A DNA stretch of 38,831 nucleotides from Bacteroidota bacterium (GTDB lineage: Bacteria > Bacteroidota > Bacteroidia > Chitinophagales > Chitinophagaceae): NCBI GenBank assembly GCA_004292605.1, contig RDXK01000103.1, positions 1 through 38,831 on the forward strand, read 5' to 3'. The notes under the pieces are model-generated. The model was not told where the DNA came from. It ran no database searches and saw only the letters and a program-made list of their open reading frames with translations. Positions within the stretch are counted from its first letter, which is position 1; each line of letters opens with the position of its first letter. The position numbers and the translations under genes are program-made. Shown here piece after piece: positions 28,138 through 36,504 of the stretch.

Positions 28138-30360
28138 TTAGTTATTTTGAAAATGTTTTTCAATAGCGGTATCGTATAGGTTTTTCCAAGTATCTATATT
28201 GCCCCAGTTTTGCTGGTTTACAGTAATGGCGCCGTTAGTAACAGTACCTAAAATTTGTGTAACTATACCTGCATCCGTAGCTGCTAATAGTAATTCACTC
28301 ACCTTATTTTCTGGCAAGGAAACTACTACCCTACTTTGGGCCTCGCCTAACCAAAATGCATCGGTTCTTACATCATTGGTATCCGCTGATACAGCGAAGC
28401 CTAAATTTTTGAAAAAACTCTTTTCCAATAATGTAGTAATTAAACCACCCTCACTTACATCATGGGCACTTGTAATGAGTTTTTGTTGTATAATTTTCGC
28501 AATGAATTGTTGTAAATTGTACTCCTCGTCCAAATCGAAATTGGGTGCTGGTGAAAACTCTACTCCTTTTATTTTATGCAAATATTCTGAGCTATTAATA
28601 CAGTTTTTTGCCTCGCCAATTAATACCAAAACATCCCCTTCGTTTTGCGTATAAAGGGTCATTTTATTTTCTACATTCTCTAACAATCCTACCATACCAA
28701 TAGTTGGTGTAGGATATACAGCACCATCCGGATTTTGGTTATAAAAACTTACATTTCCGCCAGTAACAGGTGTATTGAATTTTCTACATGCATCGCCCAT
28801 TCCGGTAACGGCGTGTACAAATTGATAATACACTTCCGGATCGTATGGATTACCAAAATTTAAACAGTTGGTAACTCCTAACGGCTCACCACCACTACAT
28901 ACTATGTTTCTGGCTGCCTCGGCCACCGCTATCATACCACCAGTGTGTGGGTTGGCATACACATACCTACTATTACAATCGGTAGTTACAGCTAGTGCCT
29001 TGCCCGTACCATGTGCCAATACTATGGCAGCATCGCTAGGGTTATTGGTACTTACATTCGCTGCTCCTACCATACTATCATACTGGGTGTATACGTAGCG
29101 TTTACTGGCAATATTGGGTAATTGCACCAGGTTTTGAACCGTTGCTTGTAACTCATTAGCATCCGTAATATCTGGAACTGAGTTTATATCAAATGCATTT
29201 ATTTTTTCAAAATAGGCTGGCTCCTTGTAATCTCTCGTATACTGCGGTGCACCACCACCCAATACCAATTCGTGGGCGGGCAAGGTAGCTTCCAATACAC
29301 CGTTCATGTAAAAGTTTAGCGTTCCAGTATTGGTAACCACACCTATTTCGCTACAGCTTAAATCCCACTTTTCAAAAATGGCCAATACCTCTGCCTCTTT
29401 ACCACGTTCTACCACCATCAGCATTCGCTCCTGGCTTTCGCTCAATAGTAGTTCCCATGCTTTCATATCTTTTTGGCGTGTAGGTACTTTATCTAACTGT
29501 ATATCCATACCCACACCACCCTTTGCACTCATTTCAGCAGTACTACAAATAATACCTGCAGCACCCATATCCTGCATACCTACCACGGCTCCGGTGGTAA
29601 TTACCTCCAAGCAGGCTTCTAACAATTTCTTTTCTTGAAATGGGTCGCCCACTTGCACCGCTGGTAACTCTTCCACACTATCACTAGTAATATCGGCGCT
29701 TGCAAAACTGGCTCCACCAATACCATCTTTCCCGGTAGCGCTACCTACAAAATATACAGGGTTGCCTTCGCCTTCTGCTGTGGCACTAATGGTTTTACCG
29801 TTTTCTACTATACCCACACTCATGGCATTCACTAGCGGATTGGTGTGGTATTTATCTTCAAAATAAATTTCGCCGCCTACGGTAGGTACGCCAAAGCAGT
29901 TGCCATAATGACCAATGCCTTTTACTACGCCGTTTAAAAGCCACTGTGTTTTTTTATCGGTCAGTCGGCCAAAACGTAAACTATTTAAGCTGGCAATAGG
30001 GCGGGCACCCATAGTAAAAATATCGCGTTGTATACCGCCCACACCCGTGGCAGCCCCTTGAAAAGGCTCTATGGCACTGGGGTGGTTATGACTTTCAATT
30101 TTAAATACTACACCAAAACCGTTGCCAATATCCATTAAGCCTGCGTTTTCTTCGCCAGCGGCTACTAACATACGGCCACCTTCTCTAGGTAAGGTTTTTA
30201 ACCACTTGATACTGTTTTTATAACTACAATGCTCGCTCCACATGGCGCTAAAGCAACACAGTTCGGTAAAATTGGGTAAACGACCGAGTTTTTCGTGTAT
30301 TAATTCAAATTCTTGAGAGGTTAAACGAAGCTGTTCGGCGGTTTTTACTGTTACTTCCAT
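28138..30360 (-). CDS. purL: Phosphoribosylformylglycinamidine synthase subunit PurL
   Basis: FSAMWSEHCSYKNSIKWLK; FKIESHNHPSAIEPFQGAATGVGGIQRDIFTMGARP; 740 aa. Confidence 0.97.
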   Translation of the reverse strand: MEVTVKTAEQLRLTSQEFELIHEKLGRLPNFTELCCFSAMWSEHCSYKNSIKWLKTLPREGGRMLVAAGEENAGLMDIGNGFGVVFKIESHNHPSAIEPFQGAATGVGGIQRDIFTMGARPIASLNSLRFGRLTDKKTQWLLNGVVKGIGHYGNCFGVPTVGGEIYFEDKYHTNPLVNAMSVGIVENGKTISATAEGEGNPVYFVGSATGKDGIGGASFASADITSDSVEELPAVQVGDPFQEKKLLEACLEVITTGAVVGMQDMGAAGIICSTAEMSAKGGVGMDIQLDKVPTRQKDMKAWELLLSESQERMLMVVERGKEAEVLAIFEKWDLSCSEIGVVTNTGTLNFYMNGVLEATLPAHELVLGGGAPQYTRDYKEPAYFEKINAFDINSVPDITDANELQATVQNLVQLPNIASKRYVYTQYDSMVGAANVSTNNPSDAAIVLAHGTGKALAVTTDCNSRYVYANPHTGGMIAVAEAARNIVCSGGEPLGVTNCLNFGNPYDPEVYYQFVHAVTGMGDACRKFNTPVTGGNVSFYNQNPDGAVYPTPTIGMVGLLENVENKMTLYTQNEGDVLVLIGEAKNCINSSEYLHKIKGVEFSPAPNFDLDEEYNLQQFIAKIIQQKLITSAHDVSEGGLITTLLEKSFFKNLGFAVSADTNDVRTDAFWLGEAQSRVVVSLPENKVSELLLAATDAGIVTQILGTVTNGAITVNQQNWGNIDTWKNLYDTAIEKHFQNN

Positions 30361-30383
30361 AAATGTTGGGCTATAATGCGTGG

Positions 30384-30391
30384 CAAAAGTA
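30384..30391 (-). promoter_or_regulatory. -7-like element (TACTTTTG) upstream of purL
   Basis: Minus strand GTTACTTTTGCCACGC. Confidence 0.45.
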
Positions 30392-30420
30392 ACAATACGG
30401 CACTAGATGCCATAAAAAAA

Positions 30421-30441
30421 GCCCGCCATAAATAGGCGGGC
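30421..30441. terminator. Terminator hairpin between purL promoter region and DUF2807 gene
   Basis: gcccgcc-ataaata-ggcgggc preceded by A7 (U-tract on minus strand). Confidence 0.75.
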
Positions 30442-30459
30442 CATTCATTTAGTGAACTA

Positions 30460-31161
30460 TTAATCAATTTTTCTTAAGGCGTTTTTATGGCTCGATTTCT
30501 CGTTGATATTTGCTGGTGAGCCCTTGTAGCGTACGTTTCCGCTGCCGCTTACAATAGCGTTAATGGTTTTGGTAGCGTGAACACTAGCATTACCACTACC
30601 GCTTATTTTTACATTTGCCTCACTAGCTATCACATTCACCGCATCAATATTACCGCTGCCACTAAGCATAAGATTTAGGTTGGAACAGCTAGTAGCATCA
30701 CCGTTGGTTTTAATGGTTACATTTCCTGAACCCGACATGAGTATATTAAGATCCTGACTGTTTCCCACGCTGGTGGTTACATTTCCTGAACCTGAAATAG
30801 AAATATTCACAGTACCGCTATTGGTAAAAGCCCCTTCAGCTACCACGTTTCCACTACCAGAGAGTGCTATGTTGTTTAATTCAGTAGTATATAGTACCAC
30901 TTTGATAGCATCGTAACTCCAGGATTTTGTTTTTACATAGTCGGTACCAATGCTAAGTTTATTGCCTTTTTGCTCAAACACTATTTTTTGGTTCTCACTT
31001 TCGCCGGTTATTACGGCTTCATTCTTGGTGCCGTACTGTATGGTAACATTGGCACTACCCTTTAAATTCAATTCATTAAATGCGGCGATAGATTGTGTAC
31101 GCTGAGCACTAACGGCGTTTACAGTACAAGCGGCTATCAATGCGGTAAATAATACTTTCAT
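30460..31161 (-). CDS. DUF2807 / head GIN domain protein (beta-helical adhesin-like)
   Basis: MKVLFTALIAACTVNAVSAQR; repeated SGSGNV motifs (six); FNELNLKGSANVTIQYG. Confidence 0.88.
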   Translation of the reverse strand: MKVLFTALIAACTVNAVSAQRTQSIAAFNELNLKGSANVTIQYGTKNEAVITGESENQKIVFEQKGNKLSIGTDYVKTKSWSYDAIKVVLYTTELNNIALSGSGNVVAEGAFTNSGTVNISISGSGNVTTSVGNSQDLNILMSGSGNVTIKTNGDATSCSNLNLMLSGSGNIDAVNVIASEANVKISGSGNASVHATKTINAIVSGSGNVRYKGSPANINEKSSHKNALRKID

Positions 31162-31300
31162 GTTCATTTGTTTTAGTGTGGTACGTACACCCAAAACAAT
31201 TGTTACAAAAAGTTAAAAAAAACTTTCTCATTAAACTTATTTCTCCACGCTACATCTACTATTACAACAATCATTTTTTACAATTTTAAAAACACACATT

Positions 31301-31687
31301 ATGAAAAAGGTAGTAGTATTATTATTAGTAGTAGGTAGCACATTTGCTTTACAGGCACAAGTAACACAGGAGCCCAAAAAGCAAGTTCAACGGGAAGAAC
31401 GACGCAAAGAAATAAATGAAAAACTGAACCTAACGGAAGTCCAAAAAGCGGATGTTAAAAAAATTCATGAGGAGCAAAAAACCAAACGAGAGGCTATTAG
31501 TAACAATGCCAGTTTAAGTAGGGAAGAAAAGCAAGCCGCCATGAAAAATTTAAAGAAAGACGGAGCAAAAAGAATGGACGGTGTACTGAACGAAGAACAA
31601 AAGAAAGTAGTGAAAGAGGAACGCAAGGAGTTTAGAAAAAGAGACGGTAGAAAACCTCATCGCCGCCACTCAGCCATTGGCCGATAA
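31301..31687 (+). CDS. Small secreted Spy/CpxP-like charged helical protein
   Basis: MKKVVVLLLVVGSTFALQAQ; LNLTEVQKADVKKIHEEQKTKREAI ... LNEEQKKVVKEERKEF. Confidence 0.65.
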   Translation: MKKVVVLLLVVGSTFALQAQVTQEPKKQVQREERRKEINEKLNLTEVQKADVKKIHEEQKTKREAISNNASLSREEKQAAMKNLKKDGAKRMDGVLNEEQKKVVKEERKEFRKRDGRKPHRRHSAIGR

Positions 31688-31704
31688 GGTATTTATAGAA
31701 GCAA

Positions 31705-31737
31705 AAAATCCTCCATCAAGCACCGATGGAGGATTTT
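31705..31737. terminator. Bidirectional terminator between convergent genes
   Basis: aaaatcctccatc-aagcacc-gatggaggatttt. Confidence 0.85.
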
Positions 31738-31759
31738 ATTTTGATCTGTGTCTACTGTA

Positions 31760-32548
31760 TTACTTAGCTTTATCATCACTTTGAACTAACAAAGGTGTTT
31801 TACCATCGGTAACAATAATTTTTGTGTTATTGCTCTTGCTAAGCTCCTTAAAAGCTTCAATGGTACGCCAGCTAATGAGTAGCGGGTTTAAACCTTCAGA
31901 AATTATTTTCTGAGCGTCGCGTATACCAGCGGCTTCAATTTTTTTACGCTCAGCTTCTTGCTTTTCACGGTCTAGTACAAATTGCATTCTAAATGCCTCT
32001 TGTTCAGCACGTAATTTTTGCTCAATAGCACTAGAAAGCTCAGCGGGAAGTTTCACACTTTTCAACAGCACGGCTTCAATAAATACCCCCCGCTGGCTCA
32101 AATACTTATCCATTTCCTCCTTAATTACTTTTTCTATTTTGGCACGTTCGCTAGTGTGTAAATCCTTTGCCATAAAGCGGGAACTTACATCTCTCACTAC
32201 GCTTCTAAATACGGGTAGTATGACCACGCTTTCATAATCTTCGCCCACATCCTTTAATAATTGAGGTATTTTTTTGGTTTCTAGATGGTATAAAATACTC
32301 ATTTCGGTATTAACCGTTAAACCTTCCTGCGTGGGCAAATCGGCATTAATAGGTAGGTTTACCGTACTGGTGGGCACCTTAATAATACGGGTAAATAAAC
32401 CTACGCCGTACATACCACTATTAAGGGTATAATCTTGCAGGCGACCAGCTTTGCGGCGAACACCTACTTCGGTTTGGTTTACGGTAACACAACTAGCTAA
32501 GCTAATAGCAATGAGGGCAGTGAGTGATACTATTTTCATAACAATCAA
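31760..32548 (-). CDS. Prohibitin/SPFH (Band 7) family protein with lipobox
   Basis: ALIAISLASC lipobox; NQTEVGVRRKAGRL; VFRSVVRDVSSRF...LLKSVKLPAELSSAIEQKLRAEQEAFRMQFVLDREKQEAERKKIEAAGIRDAQ. Confidence 0.88.
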   Translation of the reverse strand: MIVMKIVSLTALIAISLASCVTVNQTEVGVRRKAGRLQDYTLNSGMYGVGLFTRIIKVPTSTVNLPINADLPTQEGLTVNTEMSILYHLETKKIPQLLKDVGEDYESVVILPVFRSVVRDVSSRFMAKDLHTSERAKIEKVIKEEMDKYLSQRGVFIEAVLLKSVKLPAELSSAIEQKLRAEQEAFRMQFVLDREKQEAERKKIEAAGIRDAQKIISEGLNPLLISWRTIEAFKELSKSNNTKIIVTDGKTPLLVQSDDKAK

Positions 32549-32623
32549 TTTTATAATGCTAAGAACAGCAAAACCTAAATAATTGATTGTTAACTAAATG
32601 TAATTAGGAATAGTTTAACAGCA

Positions 32624-33244
32624 CTAGAGAACAGGCACCCAAATACTTTCGTCGGGGGCTTTTGCAGTAGCTTGTTTTAGTAACTGTAATACCAAGGCAT
32701 CAGTTTGTGCACCGTTGCCCATCGATTTACCAAAAACAGCCGTGGTATGTTGCATAGCACCGGCAAAATCAAGTTTCCAAGCGTTATTTTCAAAAGTCAA
32801 AGGCATTTGAATAAGGCTATTTTTTTCCGCAGCTGGTGTTAGGTAGGCTTTAGTACCGTTTACCACCACTTTCATACCGGTGGCGGTAAAAGTAGGCATG
32901 CTCATACCTTTAGAATCGAGCAGAGTTTGCATTACTTTGTAGCTGGAGGCTGCTTTTAATTCGGCATCGCTCATATTATGCCGGAGCGACAGAACAAAGA
33001 ACTTGTCTAATAAAGGTAAGTTTTGAACAACTTCCTTTTTGGCTGTTTTAGCGGTTTGTAAAATTTGGTTAAAATATTTTTTGGAATCGGCTGAAAGCAT
33101 ACCCCAAGCCATCGGTGCATTTTTGGCACGTACATGCGTGTTGAACTGAGATACTGCCACTAAAACTTGCCCTTCTGCATTGTTCTGGGAAAATCCAGCA
33201 ATTTCCACTAGCAGAAAGAACCCTATATTGATTATGAACTTCAT
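32624..33244 (-). CDS. Hypothetical secreted protein
   Basis: MKFIINIGFFLLVEIAGFSQ signal-like N-terminus. Confidence 0.65.
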   Translation of the reverse strand: MKFIINIGFFLLVEIAGFSQNNAEGQVLVAVSQFNTHVRAKNAPMAWGMLSADSKKYFNQILQTAKTAKKEVVQNLPLLDKFFVLSLRHNMSDAELKAASSYKVMQTLLDSKGMSMPTFTATGMKVVVNGTKAYLTPAAEKNSLIQMPLTFENNAWKLDFAGAMQHTTAVFGKSMGNGAQTDALVLQLLKQATAKAPDESIWVPVL

Positions 33245-33321
33245 GTTTATTGTGATCTTGTGAAACAATCACGCAAAACTCGACTATAAAAATGGATTTT
33301 GTTCGATTAACAGATTATATC

Positions 33322-33723
33322 CTACTTAATTTCTTGACAAATTTCAATTAAAACACCATTTGTATTCTTCGGGTGAACAAAACAAACCCATTTGTTGTCC
33401 GCACCTTTTTTAGGTTCTTCGTTTAACAAAGTAAATCCCGCCTCCCTCAAACGCTTCATTTCAGCCTTAATATCGTCTACAGCAAATGCGATGTGATGAA
33501 TTCCTTCGCCACGCTTCTCCACAAATTTCTGAATTACACCACCCGGCTGGGTACATTCCAAGAGTTCAATCTTGTTATTGCCAGTGGCTAAAAAAGCGGT
33601 TGTAACACTTTCAGTGGGTACTTCTTCCAACTTATATACTTCTGTATTTAACAATTTTTCGTACAACGGAATACTGTTTTCCAAACTTTTCACTGCTATT
33701 CCTATATGCTCTATATGTGTCAT
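33322..33723 (-). CDS. mce: Methylmalonyl-CoA epimerase (VOC family)
   Basis: IEHIGIAVKSLENSIPLYEKLL...IELLECTQPGGVIQKFVEKRGEGIHHIAFAVDDI...GVLIEICQ. Confidence 0.92.
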   Translation of the reverse strand: MTHIEHIGIAVKSLENSIPLYEKLLNTEVYKLEEVPTESVTTAFLATGNNKIELLECTQPGGVIQKFVEKRGEGIHHIAFAVDDIKAEMKRLREAGFTLLNEEPKKGADNKWVCFVHPKNTNGVLIEICQEIK

Positions 33724-33834
33724 TGAATTGCTTTCGTTTATAATAAATAGAAATTAACTATACTATGGCCATACCGAATTTTACAACCGTTTGACGTATT
33801 TTTGTGTTATTGATTAGAACAAATAAACATAAAC

Positions 33835-35052
33835 ATGCTTAAATTACCGATTTACTTAGATAATAATGCCACCACACCCATGGATCCGAGGGTATTGGAA
33901 GCAATGACGCCTTACTTTTTACAACATTATGGTAATGCGGCCAGTAGAAACCACCCTTTTGGTTGGGAAGCGGAAGAGGCGGTAGATTATGCTCGTGAAC
34001 AAGTAGCACAGTTGATTGGTGCCGACCCGAAAGAGATCATTTTTACCAGCGGTGCCACCGAGGGCGATAACCTAGCCATAAAAGGTGTGTACGAAATGTA
34101 TGCAAGCAAAGGTAACCACATAATAACGGCTACTACGGAGCATAAAGCGGTTTTAGATACTTGTAAACACTTGGAAAAATTAGGTGCCGAAGTTACTTAT
34201 TTAGAAGTTGGTGCCGACGGCTTGGTGAATTTACAAGAGCTTGAAGCTGCCATAAAGCCTACTACTATTTTAGTAGCTATTATGTATGCCAACAACGAAA
34301 TAGGCGTAATACAGCCGGTGAAAGAAATTAGTACGATTGCCAAAAAACATGGCGTATTATTTTTTACCGATGCTGTGCAAGCTGTGGGCAAAATACCTGT
34401 AAATGTACAAGCCGACGGTATAGATATTATGGCATTTACTGCCCATAAAATGTATGGACCTAAAGGTGTAGGTGCCTTGTACGTGCGTAGAAAAAATCCA
34501 CGTGTAAAAGTTACTGCCCAAATGGATGGCGGTGGCCACGAACGTGGTATGCGTAGCGGTACTTTAAATGTACCCGGCATTGTAGGTTTTGGTAAGGCTT
34601 GTGAAATTTGCAGATTAGATATGGAAGCGGATACGAAGCGAATAGTAGCTATGAGAAACCGCCTTGAAAATTCCTTGCTTGAAATAGAGGAAAGCTATTT
34701 GAACGGTCATAAGGAGCATCGCCTACCGCATGTATCTAATATTTCGTTCAAGTATGTGGAAGGTGAAGGTTTGATGATGGGTTTCAATAAAAATATAGCC
34801 GTATCATCGGGTTCTGCCTGTACATCGGCCTCTTTAGAACCAAGCTATGTATTGAAAGCTTTGGGTTTGGGCGACGATTTAGCTCACAGCAGTTTGCGTT
34901 TTGGCTTAAGTAGGTTTACTACCGATGAGGAAATAGACTATACGATAGAGCATGTACGTACTACAGTATTAAAATTAAGGGATATGAGCCCGCTGTGGGA
35001 AATGTACAAAGAAGGAATTGATTTAAACTCAATAGAGTGGGCTCATCATTAG
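33835..35052 (+). CDS. iscS: Cysteine desulfurase
   Basis: [74 protein letters not shown]. Confidence 0.97.
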   Translation: MLKLPIYLDNNATTPMDPRVLEAMTPYFLQHYGNAASRNHPFGWEAEEAVDYAREQVAQLIGADPKEIIFTSGATEGDNLAIKGVYEMYASKGNHIITATTEHKAVLDTCKHLEKLGAEVTYLEVGADGLVNLQELEAAIKPTTILVAIMYANNEIGVIQPVKEISTIAKKHGVLFFTDAVQAVGKIPVNVQADGIDIMAFTAHKMYGPKGVGALYVRRKNPRVKVTAQMDGGGHERGMRSGTLNVPGIVGFGKACEICRLDMEADTKRIVAMRNRLENSLLEIEESYLNGHKEHRLPHVSNISFKYVEGEGLMMGFNKNIAVSSGSACTSASLEPSYVLKALGLGDDLAHSSLRFGLSRFTTDEEIDYTIEHVRTTVLKLRDMSPLWEMYKEGIDLNSIEWAHH

Positions 35053-35089
35053 TTAACATTTTTTTTCTAACAATTAAATATAAATTTTT

Positions 35090-35506
35090 ATGGCATACTC
35101 AGAAAAAGTAATCGATCATTACAGCAATCCCAAAAACGTGGGAACATTAGACAAAAGTAAAACCAACGTAGGCACCGGTTTAGTAGGTGCTCCCGAGTGT
35201 GGCGACGTGATGCGTTTGCAAATTGAAGTAGATGAAACTACCCACACAATAACAGACGCCAAGTTCAAAACTTTTGGATGCGGCTCGGCCATTGCATCCT
35301 CTAGCTTAGCTACAGAATGGTTAAAAGGTAAAACGGTAGACCAAGCTTTGGCTATAGATAATATGGAGTTAGTAGAAGAATTAAACTTACCTCCAGTAAA
35401 AATTCACTGCTCGGTTTTAGCGGAAGACGCTATTAAAGCGGCCATTAACGATTACCGTGTGAAAAACGGTATGGACGCCTTGGTTTTTGAGGAAAGAATT
35501 CACTAA
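35090..35506 (+). CDS. iscU: Fe-S cluster assembly scaffold IscU
   Basis: YSEKVIDHYSNPKNVGTLD; GAPECGDVMRLQI; FKTFGCGSAIASSSLATEWLKGK; LPPVKIHCSVLAEDAIKAAI. Confidence 0.97.
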   Translation: MAYSEKVIDHYSNPKNVGTLDKSKTNVGTGLVGAPECGDVMRLQIEVDETTHTITDAKFKTFGCGSAIASSSLATEWLKGKTVDQALAIDNMELVEELNLPPVKIHCSVLAEDAIKAAINDYRVKNGMDALVFEERIH

Positions 35507-35521
35507 TACAATAGTATAACT

Positions 35522-35872
35522 ATGGTAGCAACAGATAACGGAATATATATTAGCGCTAAAGCAAAAGCGAAGGTTCAGCAGCTGATGCAGGAAGCCAATG
35601 TAAGTTCCGACGATGGATATTTTTTACGGGTGGGCGTAGTGGGTGGTGGATGTAGCGGATTAAGCTACAAGATGGATTTTGATAATGAGCAAAAGCCCAT
35701 GGACCAAGTATTTGAAGACAAAGGAATAAAAATTGTAACCGATTTAAAAAGCTTTCTATACTTAGTAAATACCGAGTTAGAATTTAGCGATGGTTTAAAT
35801 GGTAAAGGGTTTTATTTTGATAATCCCAACGCTAGCAGAAGCTGCGGCTGCGGTGAAAGTTTTGCAGTGTAG
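35522..35872 (+). CDS. iscA: IscA/HesB-family iron-sulfur assembly protein
   Basis: ISAKAKAKVQQLM; LRVGVVGGGCSGLSYKMDF; GFYFDNPNASRSCGCGESF. Confidence 0.94.
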   Translation: MVATDNGIYISAKAKAKVQQLMQEANVSSDDGYFLRVGVVGGGCSGLSYKMDFDNEQKPMDQVFEDKGIKIVTDLKSFLYLVNTELEFSDGLNGKGFYFDNPNASRSCGCGESFAV

Positions 35873-35902
35873 ACGCCCCATCTGCAATAATATTTTTAGT
35901 AG

Positions 35903-35937
35903 AAAGAGCTTTGACCATTAGGTTGAAGCTCTTTTTT
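35903..35937 (+). terminator. Terminator 3' of iscSUA
   Basis: aaagagctt...aagctcttttttt. Confidence 0.75.
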
Positions 35938-36105
35938 ATTACAGATAACTAAGCCGGAATTCCAAACGATCCATCAATCACTCACCCCAAGAGGTAGTTC
36001 CTATTGGGTATTTACAGACTTGACATTCCTGGCATAAATAAATCTTGATAACTAGGCCTACCAAACCGTTGAATCTTGAATCCATATACTTTTAGAGTAA
36101 AAAAA

Positions 36106-36133
36106 TGGCTGCTCCTTTTGCAAGAAACAGCCA
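36106..36133 (-). terminator. Terminator 3' of the PID-CTERM-like gene
   Basis: Minus strand TGGCTGTTTCTTGCAAAAGGAGCAGCCA followed by TTTTTTT. Confidence 0.65.
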
Positions 36134-36168
36134 ACTACATCAGGGGTGTAATTCGTAGGTTGATTAAT

Positions 36169-36384
36169 TTACTTTTTTATGTTTCTTTTACGCTGCTGTA
36201 CTTTTTTTGCACCGTAAGCTGCACCCGCCGCTACAAGTAGGCTTAGGCCGCCATCTACAGGTAAATCTCTCACGTCGTCTTCAAGACCTGGCTGGGCGTT
36301 GCCGATGAACGGAATTAAAAAAAATAAAATAACCAAGTAAAATAATACTTGGTATCTGCTTTTGAAAGTGATTTGTTGTTTCAT
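36169..36384 (-). CDS. Short secreted protein with probable PID-CTERM-type sorting signal
   Basis: Signal-like MKQQITFKSRYQVLFYLVILFFLIPFIGNAQ, then LPVDGGLSLLVAAGAAYGAKKVQQRKRN: motif, hydrophobic stretch, basic tail. Confidence 0.6.
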   Translation of the reverse strand: MKQQITFKSRYQVLFYLVILFFLIPFIGNAQPGLEDDVRDLPVDGGLSLLVAAGAAYGAKKVQQRKRNIKK

Positions 36385-36504
36385 TTTTCATTTTTTTCCC
36401 TACCTACTTTGTGTAATATTTTTGGTACGGCATTTTATTTTACTTAACTCCCAGCTAAACCTTTATCGACCTGCCTGTGATACTGTACCCAGCTTTTCAC
36501 TGCC

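Noticed and set aside
28199-28654. 151-aa plus-strand ORF opposite purL
   Set aside because: Antisense shadow of PurL; no recognisable motif.
33797-33804. TATTTTTG upstream of iscS considered as a -7 element
   Set aside because: Matches the core but I could not find a convincing -33 TTTG at suitable spacing; left unannotated.
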